64,000 bases of DNA. It comes from Prorocentrum cordatum. Taxonomy: Eukaryota > Sar > Dinophyceae > Prorocentrales > Prorocentraceae. Shown here piece after piece: positions 46,606-57,330 of the stretch. The stretch is from contig CAUYUJ010015754.1 in the NCBI GenBank assembly GCA_963575745.1, positions 62,001-126,000 of the forward strand, read 5' to 3'. Within the stretch, counting starts at the first letter, position 1. Every line of letters starts with the position of its first letter. A program made the translations under genes and the position numbers. The notes below the pieces were generated by a model, which was not told the DNA's origin, searched no databases, and saw nothing but the letters and a program-made list of their open reading frames with translations.

Positions 46606-46639
46606 TATCGGTGAATTCGACCGGCTCAGCCGGGCCGGC

Positions 46640-46970
46640 CGGCTGCCTCCTCCTCCTCCTCCTCCTCCTCCTTCTCCTCCTCCTCCCCCCCTCATCCTCT
46701 CCTCCCCCCCTCATCCTCTCCTCCTCCTGCCTCCTTCCCTCCTCCTCCTCCTCCTCCTCCTCCTCCTCCTCCTCTCTCTCTCTCTCTCTTTCTCTCTCTC
46801 CCTCTCTCTCACTCTCTTTCTTTCTCTCTCTCTCTCTCGCATCAGTAGCAGGTCAACCAGCGGGCCGGGCCAGCCGGGCCCCCCCGCCTCCTCACCTCGG
46901 ATCGTCCGCCTCCTCCTCCGCCTGCCTCCGCGTCCTCCTCCTCTTTCTCCGCCTCCCCCTTCCCCCATGA
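46640..46970. repeat. TCC then TC arrays
   Basis: (TCC)n covers about 46646-46770, then (TC)n to 46840, then TCC-rich sequence. No gene is present. Confidence 0.9.
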
Positions 46971-47509
46971 GGCGAATTTTTCTCCCCCGCAAGCCATCGT
47001 CCTCCGCTTGTATTTTCACTTTGATTGGCATGCGCAGAACTAAAGAACTGAATGCGCGCGCGTGACGGTGTAGGAGTTTTCTCATGTTGTATTGCAGGCC
47101 GCCTCCTGAAGTTGTTCATTTTCGTTTTGTTAGTACACAATGCTATTCGCGCGCGCACGTCTATATTTTATCACAATAGTATAAGTCAACTAGTGAATTA
47201 AAGACGCGTGGTAATGACACAAGATTCTTGGATACCAAAATTAAAAATATTTTGGATGGCTCGAGGAGAAACTGTAAGAACGCAAGGCTGTTCCTTGGAA
47301 GAGTCGGTCGTCCTTACTTTGCGCGGCGATAGATCTGGTTCACGCAGGCTTCTGCGATTACGTTTTTGGTTGCATTTGGCTGAGTTTTCTAAGCTTCAAC
47401 ACTACTATTTATAACGAATTATTCAGATTCAGAGTTCCAGCGGATTTACAAACTGCAGCAAACTTCAGAGTTGTTTCAGCCCTGCTTTACGAACTGAAAC
47501 AAAACTTCC
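46971..47509. other. No gene seen; AT-rich
   Basis: Unique, AT-rich sequence with a 68-codon ORF (47208-47414) that matches nothing recognised. Confidence 0.4.
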
Positions 47510-47840
47510 AAGTTGCACCGCGGCTGGGCTGGGCCGGGCCGGCCGGGCCGGGCAAGCTGGCATGGACTCAAACTCCGAATTTTACATTTTAACTATTTCT
47601 GAAAATTCCAGTTTCTAGTAAAACGCATTAGTAGCAAGTTAGCTAGCCGGCCCCGGCCGGCCCGGCCGGCCGGGCCGGGCAAGCCGGGCCTGGATTCAAT
47701 TTCTGGACCCGGCCAGGCCGGGCCAGCCGGGCCGGGCAAGCCGGGCTGGATTCAAATTCAGGATTTTACATTTAAAGCATTTCTGAAAAACTTATCAGTT
47801 TTCAATGAAGACGCGTAGGCCAGCCGGCCGGCCGCCGGGC
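47510..47840 (+). repeat. ~125-bp tandem units with GGCCGGGCCGGG
   Basis: Three diverged units combine a self-complementary GC block (GGCCGGGCCGGGCAAGC) with GGATTCAAATTC and an AT block (ATTTTACATTTAAA, CATTTCTGAAAA). Confidence 0.65.
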
Positions 47841-48089
47841 CGCTTGGAAGTTGGAGGCTTCATGAAAACAGTTGAACGTTTTTCTGGAATTAATAATAGA
47901 TTGGGCGGATGGATTCGTGCATTTTTTTATAATGAGCAAAATAAGCCTTGAATTATCCACAAGGGAAAAACAAGTTTTGGATTCTTATCTACGCTGTGAG
48001 AAACGTATCCATCTGAAAATTGTAGGTTACGTTCTTTTACGAGGCTGGCAGCATACGCACACACAAACACTCCCTCCTCCTCCTGTCGC

Positions 48090-48137
48090 GGCCTCCTCTG
48101 TCGCGGCGTCACGCATGACGCCGCGACAGAGGAGGCC
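48090..48137. repeat. Perfect 22-bp hairpin, 4-nt loop
   Basis: GGCCTCCTCTGTCGCGGCGT with CA is followed by CGCA and then its exact reverse complement. A diverged copy lies at 49070-49113 (CTCCTCTGCCGCGGCGTCA, GTGACGTTGCGACAGAG). Confidence 0.8.
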
Positions 48138-49860
48138 CCGCATCCCCTCGTCCTCCTCACTCCTCCTCCTCCTCCTCTTCCTCCTCCTCCTCCTCCTCCT
48201 CCTGCTCTCCTCCTCCACCTCCTCCTCCCCCTCCTCCTCCTCACTCACCTCCTCCTCCTCCTCCTCCTCCTCCTTCTCCTCCTCTTCCTCCCCCCCCCTC
48301 CGCCGCAGCCGCTCCTCCTCCTCCTTCTCCTCCTTCCTCTCCCTCTTCTTCCTCCCCCCCTCACCTCCGCGTCCTCCCCCCCCTTCTTCTTCCTCTTCCC
48401 CCTCTTCACCACCTCCTCCTCCGCTTGTGTTTCTCTGCGAAAGACTCCTCCCCTCCACTCTCCCCCTCCCCTTCCTCGTCCTCCTCCTACTCGTCCTCGT
48501 CCTCATCATCATCGTCATCATCATCATCACCACCATCGTCATACTCCTTCCTTCCTCCTTGACTTCTGCTCTCATCATAGCATTCCTCCTTCTCTTTGCA
48601 TTCTGGCTCCTCGTCCTCTTCTGGCTTCTCTTCCTCCTCCTCCTCCTCCTCCTCCGCATCATGCTCCTCCTCCTCCTGCTCCTCCTCTTTCTCCTCTTTG
48701 TCCTGCTTCTCCTCCTCAGCTCCTCCTCCTCCTCCCCCTCCCCCTCTTCTCCCTCCTCCTCTTCCTCCTCCTCCGCAGAAGAGGAGGAGGGAGGGGGAAG
48801 AGGGAGGTGGAGGAGGAGGAAGGAAGAGGAGGACGGGGAATCACCCCCAACGGCGCTATTCCCAATGTTACCCATATTGCTGGCTCTTGCAACAGCAGCA
48901 GCAGGGGAGATAAGTCAGGGGCAATTGTTGGGAGGGCCGCCATCTTCGTGGCAGCGGCGCTGGGGGCGAACTAGATTGAAACACAACTGGGAAAACACGT
49001 GAAACAGAGAAGGAAGGAAGACAGATAGGAGGAATGCACATGCCACGTGGCCGCTGGCGGCCGCTACCAGGCTCCTCTGCCGCGGCGTCAGGCGTGACGT
49101 TGCGACAGAGGGCACCGTCGTGATCAGCAAGGGTGCTTGTCATCAAAGGTTGATTTTGTCATTACCCTACGCGTGCTTTTGTTTCTTACTAGCCCCTCCC
49201 ACTACGCGTTTCCTCAGCCCCGCCCTAAGACACTTGCGTTTCCTTTCCCTGAGCCCTTCGCCCAACCAACACATGTTCCTCAGTCCGTCGAACCTGAGGT
49301 CCTGCAATTTCACTGCCACCTGCCGCTCGCAGGAAATACCTATAGCCATTATAGTGCAGTATATCAAAACAAAACTCGGCATACTCATCGTCATCACTGC
49401 CGCCGTCGCGTCGTCGTCGACGTTGTTGCCGTCCCTGTTCTTCTCCGTCTTGCTTCCCTGAAAACTTCCAATCATCCAACGTACTCAGGCTTGTGTTTCT
49501 CTGCAAAGGACTCCCCCCCCCCCACTCTCCCACTCCCCTTCCTCTTGCTCCTCCTCCTCGTCATCGTCCTCCTCCTCCTCCTCCTCCTCCTCATCATCAT
49601 CATCATCACCAGCGTCTTACTCCCTTTTTCCTCTTTGACTTCTGTTCTCATCATAATAATCCTCCTTCTCCTTGCGTTCTGGCTCCTCGTCCTCCTCTGG
49701 CTTCTCCTCCTCCTCCTCCTCCTCCTCCTCCCCCTCCTCCGCATCACACTCCTCCTCCTCCTCCTCCTCCTCCTCCTCCTCCTCCTCCTCTCCCTCCTTG
49801 TCCTCCTCCTCGTCGGGTCGCGCGGTTTGGGGCGATCCTGGCGGCCTCGGGCCTGTGGTG
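48138..49860 (+). repeat. TCC/CAT tracts with two copies of dispersed module J
   Basis: Module J reads CTTGTGTTTCTCTGC, AA.GACTCC, CCACTCTCCC, a (CAT)n run, CTTTGACTTCTGTTCTCATC, then GCGTTCTGGCTCCTCGTCCT and a TCC run. Copies lie at 48420-48780 and 49490-49800, and a third, inverted, at about 55590-55800. Long ORFs here are Ser/Leu/Arg/Glu runs. 48781-49480 shows no gene. Confidence 0.7.
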
Positions 49861-51496
49861 ATGTTGCCGAAGCTCGCAGGAGTGTCTGGCACGCGCGATG
49901 TGGACGCGTCGCCGGGCGGTGCGTCACGCCTTCGGGTGCGCATGGGCGGCGGTGGCCCTGGTGCGGTTTACCATGCCCTGGCGTCGCGACAGCGCCAGGT
50001 CCACGCAGCCGCCGCTTACGCGGAGGGCGAGGCCATGTCCAAGCGCGAAGCTGCTGAATGGCGTGCGATCTGCGAGAGGGGCACCGATGACGTCAGAGTC
50101 ATGGGGGGGGGGGGGGGGCGCCCCGCGAGGAGGCTTTGCGCGCCTATGGAGGAGATGAGATCCCCCGTGGTCGGCCGCGAAGGCTGCGGTGGCAGAAGGT
50201 GCGGCGTCTCGTGCGACGCGTAGCCTCGCTGCTGGCCAGGGGGTTGGCGCGCCTGCCGCATGGCGCGGGGTTCAATATCACCGACGCGGTCCTTGTTGGT
50301 CACAAGGAGGGCAGCAGCGGAGGCATCCGCGCTGGGATGGGCGAGGCCGGTCGCCGCTGTGAGGCGTGGCGCGCTCGCACACGCCGTGCGCTCTGGCTGT
50401 GGGTGGAGTCGAGTCTCAACCCAGTGGGCTTGAATCCTCTCGCGACCCCCGTCGTTCGTGAGAAGCCTACAGACGGCGCCGGTGACTACGTCTTCGGTGA
50501 GGGGACGGTGTGGAAATGCCGAGCTGCGTTCGCTGAGTCCCCGGAGGCCAGCATCGTTGGCCGCGTCATCGCTCATGGATGCTATGAATGGGGTGGGGGG
50601 CCCCGCGACGCGATCGCTATGGATCCGGTGGCTAGCTGGGGCTGTGTGCCACAGTTGGGCGGCAGCAGCGACTGGATGCATCGCGCGCAGCGCCGTCTGG
50701 GGGTGCGCAGCGCTGCCGATGTAGACCTCGTCGCGGGTGACTGGAAGCGGTGGGACAACGCAAGGGGCGTTGAGGAGCAGCTACTGGCGGTTGCGTTCGT
50801 GGCGGTTCCAGGCATGTTCGGCGAGCAGGGGGCCTTGCGCTGGCCACGCGTGGGCGTGGTGACCATGCTTGCGGTGAATCACGCACGCGTCTACTGGGTG
50901 GGCGCGTTTGGTCTGGCCCGGCATCTGCGCGGCGGCGGACCGAGCGGGCGGACGCTGCAGTCGGAAATCAATTGCTGGCAGAACTTCTGGGAGCTGTGCT
51001 TCCGCGTGCAGGGCGCAGCGGCGGCGGCTCGCGCCGCGCTGGGTTATAGACGGTGGGCGATCATGACGCGCCGGCGAGATGGCGCGCGCTGGGCGGGATG
51101 GTTTGACATTGCGGTTGGAGGGGGCGACCACATGGTTGCGGTTCCGAAGGGCCCCGGCGTGATTCTGGCGGCGCATATCTATCGACGAGGCGCGGTGGGG
51201 GGAGAGAGCGCCGCGCAGGTTGGCCGCGGAGGGGGCGCCGCGCCGATGTCGGACGGGGTGGAGTTTTTGGGCGTGCGCGCCACTGGCTGCTTTTGGTCGC
51301 GGGGCGCCGTGCAGGCGGTCGGGAAGCAAGTGGCGCCTGATCCAACGGACATGAGCATGGAGGAGGCTGCCCAGCTCCAATCTGCGGCGGATGCGGAGGT
51401 TGCTGGAGGATCCATGCCCTTACGCGCTCTGGCGGGCCGCCTACGCCGCAGGCTTGCCTGGGGTGCCCTCCGGAGCTGGGCTGATATAAAAAAGAT
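49861..51496 (+). pseudogene. RNA-dependent RNA polymerase-like endogenous viral fragment
   Basis: A candidate ATG at 49861 opens a frame (LPKLAGVSGTRD, AYAEGEAMSKREAAEWRAIC) that shifts at a G16 run (50103-50118). The second frame, open 50136-51496, carries the palm motifs in order. Motif A: AGDWKRWD (two Asp, 50739-50756). Motif B: GGPSGRTLQSEINCWQN (about 50937-50984), close to the 'G.PSG..LTS..NS' block of positive-strand RNA viruses. Motif C: VGGGDHMVAV (51114-51143), GDH in place of GDD. Then VEFLGVRA, like motif E. The frame then runs into a TCC tract as poly-Leu, so the true end is lost. Endogenous copies of dinoflagellate RNA viruses are known; whether this is one (Alvernaviridae-like) or another lineage cannot be settled by eye. 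The GDH change and the shift argue against a working enzyme. Confidence 0.65.
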
Positions 51497-51593
51497 TGTC
51501 CTCCTCCTCGTCCTCGTCCTCCCCCTCCTCTCCCTCCTCCTCCTCCCCCTCCTTTTCTTCTTCCTCCCCCCTCCCCCTCCCCGCCCCAAAACA
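51497..51593. repeat. TCC tract next to the inverted repeat
   Basis: (TCC)n with CCCCT interruptions; its counterpart beside the other arm is the GGA tract from 55385. Confidence 0.8.
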
Positions 51594-52278
51594 GCCTGGA
51601 GGCAGGGGGCTCTGCGCCCAACCGACCGCCGGGCCCGGAGGCCGAGCTTCACGCCCTGAAAAATTCGCGCGGACACCTCGCAATGGCACCCTCCCAGAGC
51701 TCAGATTTGCGAGGATGTCTCATGCGAAAAGCGCAGCCCTGGACAATTCAGAAACGCGAGCTCTGAGGATGTTTCAGGCGAAACGCCCATACTGATGAAA
51801 TTATTGCAGCCCCGCAGGCTGGGCCCCCCCCCCCCCCCCCCCATCGGCCCGTTCTAGTTCTCATCGCAACAGCGCCCCAGTCAGCGCAATTGCTCGGGGA
51901 AAACAGCAAAGAGCTCTCCTAGCTGGGAGGCGAACTGGGAGCCTAGAACACTTCGGGCGCGGCGTCTGGGAGCGCAGAATTGCGAGGACGTCTCAGGCGA
52001 AACGGCCCGGACCACCTCGTGCGCAGGAGTTCGGAGCGAAGAAATTCGAGGATGTCTTAAGCGAAACGGGCCAGACCACCTCTCCCGCGGCTCCCAGAGT
52101 TCAGAGGATGTCTCATGCGAAACGCTCAATCCTGGACAACTCAGAAACGCGAGTTCTGAGGATGTCCCAGGCGAAACATTCAAACTGATGCAATTTTTGT
52201 GAGCGCCCCGCACTGGCACCCTCCTTCGGCCCGTTCTAGTTCCCATCGCAACAGCACCCCAGTCAACGCAGCTGTTTG
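51594..52278 (+). repeat. Left arm of a 0.7-kb inverted repeat
   Basis: The arm contains repeated GAGGATGTCTCANGCGAAAC, CTGGACAACTCAGAAACGCG and GCACCCCAGTCA blocks. Its reverse complement is at 54724-55375, block for block, including the outer GGCTCTGCGCCCAACCGACC / GGTCGGCTGGGCGCCGAGC pair. A C18 run (51823 on) lies inside. Confidence 0.75.
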
Positions 52279-52760
52279 GGCACAAATTGCTTCCAGGCTG
52301 CGTCAGCAGCATCGTGTTGCGCGTCATAGACAGCGGAATGCGGGCGGCCCCTGCCCAACCAGCGGTCGCGATCGACCTTTGACCGCACGGCGACCCGACG
52401 ACTTCATTCTCTTCGCTGGCGGCGGCGGCGGATGCAATTTGTCTTCCAGAGCAGCAGCCATTACCATCCATGTCTTGTGTCCTACGTCGCTATCAGCGTC
52501 CGACGGCGCAATTCACCATTACTCTATTGCTCCTTGCGTCCTGCTGTCTTGCAGCTCTATGTCTTTCGCAATTGATATGGCCTCGCCACTTTCCCATTAA
52601 ATCCTCCTACATCAGCCTATCATCATGAATGCATCGGCCTCCTGTATCATTCTACATTATCTTGCACCATATTCTCACATCCGACATCATCTTGCATTAT
52701 CTTACTACATCACCCGCCTACACCATGAGTCAGCACCACCGCCATGATATCAATGATCAT
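52279..52760. other. No gene seen
   Basis: Unique sequence, ending with CAT-rich short repeats (52620-52735: ATCATC, TACATCA). No motif. Confidence 0.45.
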
Positions 52761-53009
52761 CAGTGACTTCCGGTTCCCCCCCCCCCCCGGGGGGGCGGGG
52801 GGGGCAAGAACTGCGACCTCCGAGGTTGCAGTGCTTGAAGGGGCGGACCTCGCGAGGATGGCCGAAGTTCCGGGTCTTCCCCCCCCCCCCCCTGGGGGGG
52901 GGGGCCTTGGAACTTTGGGCATCCTCGAAAGCTCTACCCCAGCAAGCACTGCAACCTCCGAGGTTGCAGTTCTTCCCTCCCCCGGGGGCGGGGGAACTGG
53001 AAGTCACTG
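52761..53009. repeat. ~250-bp palindrome with C/G homopolymer blocks
   Basis: CAGTGACTTCCGGTTC at the left is matched by its inverted copy ending at 53009. Inside, arms carry C14/G8 blocks and the self-complementary ACTGCAACCTC-C-GAGGTTGCAGT core near 52810 and 52949, meeting at about 52885. A third copy of the core lies at 53130. It resembles a foldback element. Confidence 0.7.
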
Positions 53010-53156
53010 TAGCGTATGTTGAGCAACTTCTTCTTAACGTTTGCTACAGCATTTGCGACACTCGGGGTAAAACTTCGCCGCCGCGTCGGCTGCTGGGCAC
53101 CGACGTGCGTTTTGGGAGCGGAGCAACCACTGCAACCTCCGAGGTTGCAGTGGTTG

Positions 53157-53270
53157 CTCTGGCAGCAACTTCCGGTTCTTGCCCTTTTTGGGACGACTTC
53201 CGGTTCTTGCTATCTGGGGGACTTCCGGTTCTTGCCCTTTTTGGAGGGACTTCCGGTTCTTGGTCCCAAG
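53157..53270 (+). repeat. ~28-bp tandem array
   Basis: Four copies of ACTTCCGGTTCTTG, mostly followed by CCCTTTTTGG and GANG. Confidence 0.8.
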
Positions 53271-53348
53271 CGCGATCCCTCCTGAGGAGAGCTTTCAGTT
53301 TAGCCCCCCCTCGCCGCCTCCTCCCCCGGGGCCTGCCTGCCGGCCTGC

Positions 53349-53369
53349 TTCGTTCTCATTTTGCTCAAG
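53349..53369 (+). other. Weak spliced-leader relic (one G deleted)
   Basis: TTCGTTCTCATTTTGCTCAA plus G matches the leader at 17 of 22 positions. It lacks the same G as the relic at 36601. No coding sequence follows. Confidence 0.3.
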
Positions 53370-54723
53370 CCTGGCCCGCCACTTGCTAGCCGCTGCATGC
53401 TTAGAGGCTGGCGTTTCTTCTGCTATTTAAGGCGAGTTAGCACTAAGTACATCACGTAACTTAGTCTACTTCCCGTTGCAACTTAGCGCTACTTACTAAG
53501 TTATTTACTAAGATACTTAGGGTACCATATGTAGGTTACATCTGTCATACTTAACTACCAATACCTTTTTAAGAGGGGGGAGGCGAATAAATGCTGGGCG
53601 ACGACAGCGGCGACGGCAACAGAAGAGACGACGGTGGCGGCGCTGGCCGTGGCGGTGGCGGCGACGGAAACGACGTCGGTCGACTGCGGCATTGCATTGG
53701 CTGCGACGACGGCGGCGGCGGCTGCGATGAGCGCGGTGGCGAGTGCGGCGACGGCGGAGGGTGAGAGCGGAGGTCTTGTGGAGGAGGAGGATGGGGGCAG
53801 CGGGAGGGGGAGAGCGTCTTGGAGAGGAGGAGGAAGAGGGCGGAGAAGGACGAGGAAAGACGGAACAGGAGGGAGGAGACAAAAGGAAGGCGTGGACAGG
53901 AGGCGGATGCAGGAGAGAGGAGAGATGATATTAGATGAGGAAGAAGGGCACGAGAGGAGGAGGAAAAGGAGAAAAAATGATGATAAGTTGGAGACGGAGG
54001 AGAATCAGGAACAGGAGCAGGAGCATGATGGATGATGGACAGGGTAAGGGCGGCGGTGGAGATGGGCGAAAAAGGGGAAGCAGAGAGGAGGAAGCGAAAT
54101 TTGAAAAGGATGAAAGATTTGGGAACACGCTGAAAAGAAAAAGGGAAGGAAAGAAAAGGACGATGAGGATTAGGACGCAAGAACAGGGCGGAAGATGAGG
54201 GTGAGGAAGGAGAAGGAGGAGGATGGAGGAGGAGGAGAATGGAGGAGGAGGAGGATCAGGAGGATGAGGACGACGGACGAGGAGGACAAGGAGGAGGTGG
54301 AACGAGGAGGTGGAGAATCAGGAGGAGGAGGAGGAGAGGGGAGGAGAGGACAAGGACGAGGGCGCGGCGGAGGAGGACAAGGAGGAGGGCGGGGGGCGAC
54401 GGACGAGGAGAACGAGGAGGATGTGGAGCGAAGAGGAAGAGAATGAGGAGGAGAAGGAGGAGAAGAAGGGCGGAGAGGACAAAGACGAGGGCGTGGTGGA
54501 GGAAGACAGGCAGGAGGGTGGGAGGGGAGGGCGGGTCTGGCGGGAGAGGCGAACGGCGTAGAGGAGGGGTTCAGAGGGCAGGATGAAGAGGCGGATGCCG
54601 CATTTTTCACGGGATCGAGTTTCTCGACGGTGTGAGTCGCGTATGACCTCGGTGATTATCGCAAGTACCGTAAGTAGCGCGCAATGTTATCTGGTTGTCA
54701 TCTGTGTGTTATCTTTTGTTCCT
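53370..54723. repeat. ACTTAG repeats, then GGA/GCG-rich tract
   Basis: Irregular ACTTAG/TACTAAG units occur at 53440-53520. From 53600 to 54600 the plus strand is purine-rich (GGCGAC, then GGA/AGGAGG), giving Arg/Glu/Gly ORFs on one strand and Ser/Pro on the other. No gene is supported. Confidence 0.7.
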
Positions 54724-55375
54724 CAAACAGCTGTGCTGACTGGGGTGCTGTTGTGATAAGAACTAGAACTGGCCGAGGGAGGGTGCCAGCGCGAGGTGTT
54801 TGCAAAAATATCATCAGTTTGACCGTTTCGCCCGAGAAATCCTCAGAACTCGCGTTTCTGAGTTGTCCGAGATTGAGCGTTTCGTTTAAGACATACTCGC
54901 AAATCTGAGCTCTGGGAGCCGCGCGAGAGGAAGTCCGGCCCGTTTCGCGCGAGACATCCTTAAATTTCTTTGCTCCGAGATCCTGCGCGCGAGGTTGTCT
55001 GGGCCGTTTCGCTTGAGACGTTCTAGGCTCCCAGTTCGCCTCCCAGTTCGCCTCCCACCTAGGAGGGCCCTTTGCTGTTTTCCCCGAACAGCTGCGCTGA
55101 CTGGGGTGCTGTCGCGAAGAGAACTACAACGGGCCGAGGGAGGGGCTTTGCAACAATTTCATCAGTTTGAGCGTTTCGCCCGAGACATCCTCAGAACTCG
55201 CGTTTCTGAGTTGTCCGGGATTGAGCGTTTCGCCTGCGACATCCTCGCAAATCAGACTGAGCTCTAGGAGGGTGCCAGTGTGAGGTGTTCACGCAATTTT
55301 TTTTAGGTCTGGTGGTCGGCCAAGCTCGGCCGTTGGGTCCGGCGGTCGGCTGGGCGCCGAGCTCCCTGCCTCCAG
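54724..55375 (-). repeat. Right arm of the 0.7-kb inverted repeat
   Basis: Blocks ACAGCTG.GCTGACTGGGGTGC, GTTTCGCCCGAGACATCCTC and ACTCGCGTTTCTGAGTTGTC each occur twice within the arm. They are the inverse of the left arm. Confidence 0.75.
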
Positions 55376-55910
55376 GGGAATTTTTCTGGGTGGGAGGAGG
55401 AGGGAGGAGGAGGAGGAGGCGGAGGAGGAGGAGGAGGAGGAGGAGGAGTAGGAGGAGGAGGAGGAGGAGGAGGAGGAGGAGGAGGGAGAGGTGGAGGAGG
55501 AGGAGGAGGAAGAGAATGAAGAGAAGGAGGAGGAGAGGGAGGAGGAGGAGGAGCATGATGCGGAGGAGGAGGAGGATCAGCAGGAGCAGGAGGTGCCGGG
55601 AGAGGACGAGGAGCAAGAATGCCAGGAGAAAGACAATTATTATGATGAGAACCAGAATTCAAGGAGGAAGGAGGGAGTATGACGATGATGATGATGATGA
55701 TAATGATGATGATGATGATGATGATGACGAGGAGGAGAAGGAGCTGGAGATGGGGGACGGGGAGAGTGAGGGGGAAGAGTCTTTTGCAGAGAAACACAAG
55801 ACTGAGTACGTTCGAGGATGGACAGTTTTGAGGGAAGCGAGACGGAAAATAAAAGGGGCGGCAACAACATCGACGACGACACGACCACGGCAGTGATGAC
55901 GATGAGGACG
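55376..55910 (-). repeat. GGA tract and inverted module J
   Basis: (GGA)n to about 55590, then the reverse complement of module J: GAATGCCAGGAGAAAG, GATGAGAACCAGAATTCAAG, a (GAT)n run, then TTTTGCAGAGAAACACAAG. It mirrors 49490-49800 beyond the inverted-repeat arm, so the mirrored unit extends past the arms. Confidence 0.65.
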
Positions 55911-56239
55911 TTCAGTTATGTTTGGGGTTGCTACGCTATGGCTAGGTTATCTTTTGTTATCCAGGGATTCGGGATCCCAGGCTAACGCAAATGAGCATGT
56001 TACCCTTTAGGATACCATGTGATCATATAGGATAACGCTCCACGGAAACATATGATCCTATAGGGCAACAAGTTATCGTATGTTATCCTGACGCGGGATC
56101 CTATATGATACCAGGTTATATTGTGTTATCACGGGATTATGGATCGCAGGGTAACAACATATAACAAAGAGATAACAAAACGATAGCACCGCGTGCTGCA
56201 TACGCTACTTACGCCACTTGCAATACTTACCAGGACAAC
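55911..56239. other. Short GTTATCCTATAGGATAAC-like repeats
   Basis: GTTATC, GGATCC and CCTATAGG blocks recur irregularly in both orientations between 55940 and 56165. No gene. Confidence 0.45.
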
Positions 56240-56342
56240 GCGCGTACATCCTCCTCCTCATAATCATCATAAGCATTACCATCATCATCATCATCACCAC
56301 CATCACCATCGCCATCACCATCACAATCATCACCATCATCAC

Positions 56343-56399
<57 letters not shown>

Positions 56400-56404
56400 T
56401 GTCG

Positions 56405-56456
<52 letters not shown>

Positions 56457-57330
56457 TCCTCCCCCTCCCCCTCCGTTTTCCCCTCCCCCGTCCCCCTCCT
56501 ACTCCTCCCCCTCTCCCCCTCCCTCATCTCTCTCTCCCTCCTCCTCCTCCTCCTCCTCCTCCTCCTCCTCCTCCTCCTCCTCCTCCTCTTGCTTCTCTTC
56601 GTCCTGCTGGTCCTCCTCCCCCCTCCTCTCCTCCCCCTCTCTCCTCCTCCTTCTCCTCTCCCTCTCCTCCTCCTCCTCCTCCTCCTCCTCCCTCCTCCTC
56701 CTCTCTCCTCTCCTTCCCCCGCCTCCCTCCCTCATTCTCTCTCCCTCCCTCCCTCCCCCCCCCTCTCTGCCCCCCCCGGTGCGCCGCGAGCGCCGCGGCG
56801 GGCCAAGTCCGCGCGGGCCCTCTTCCTCCTGGCCCTTGCTTCTCACAAGGCCTCCAAGGGCTCCTCGTTCTCCTTCTGTTGGCGCGCCCGTGGGCGGGCT
56901 GGAGAGTTCGCACTGCTGCGCGGAAAGGGGGCCCCATCGGGGCCCCATGTAGTTAGCGCCAGCACACCTCCTCCTCCTCCGCCTCCTCCTCCCCCCCCTC
57001 GTCGTCCTCCTCCTCCTCCCCTCCCTCTATGCTCCCACTTCCTCCCCCACTCTGTTTCCTCCCCCTCCTTGTCCTGCCCCGCCACCTCCTCCTCCTCCTC
57101 CTCCTCCTCCTCCTCGTCCTCCTCCTCCTCCTCCTCCTTCTCTTCTCTTCTCTTCTCCTCCTCCTCCTCCCGTCCCCCTACTCCTCACTCCATCCTTCCT
57201 CCATCCTCCTCCGTCCTCTTCCCCCTCCTCCTCCTCCATCTGCTCCGTCCTCCGTCCTCTTTCTTTTCCTCCTCCTCGTCCTCCGTCCTCCTCCTTCTCC
57301 TCCGTCCTCCTCTTTCTCCTGCGCCCCTGC
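56240..57330. repeat. (CAT)n then TCC-rich tract
   Basis: (CAT)n/(ATC)n covers about 56260-56455, passing to TCC-rich DNA up to about 57320, with a GC-rich island at 56760-56960. The long ORFs (His, Ile, Ser, Leu, Pro) are repeat translations. Confidence 0.85.

Noticed and set aside
47872-49002. 376-codon Leu/Ser-rich frame suggesting a membrane protein
   Set aside because: The hydrophobic runs come from TCC/CAT repeats and the frame is not conserved between module J copies.
51000-51200. Treating the GDH-containing ORF as a reverse transcriptase
   Set aside because: Motif B (PSGRTLQSEIN) and the spacing fit RNA virus polymerases, and the fingers block seen in the reverse transcriptase at 32.8 kb is absent.
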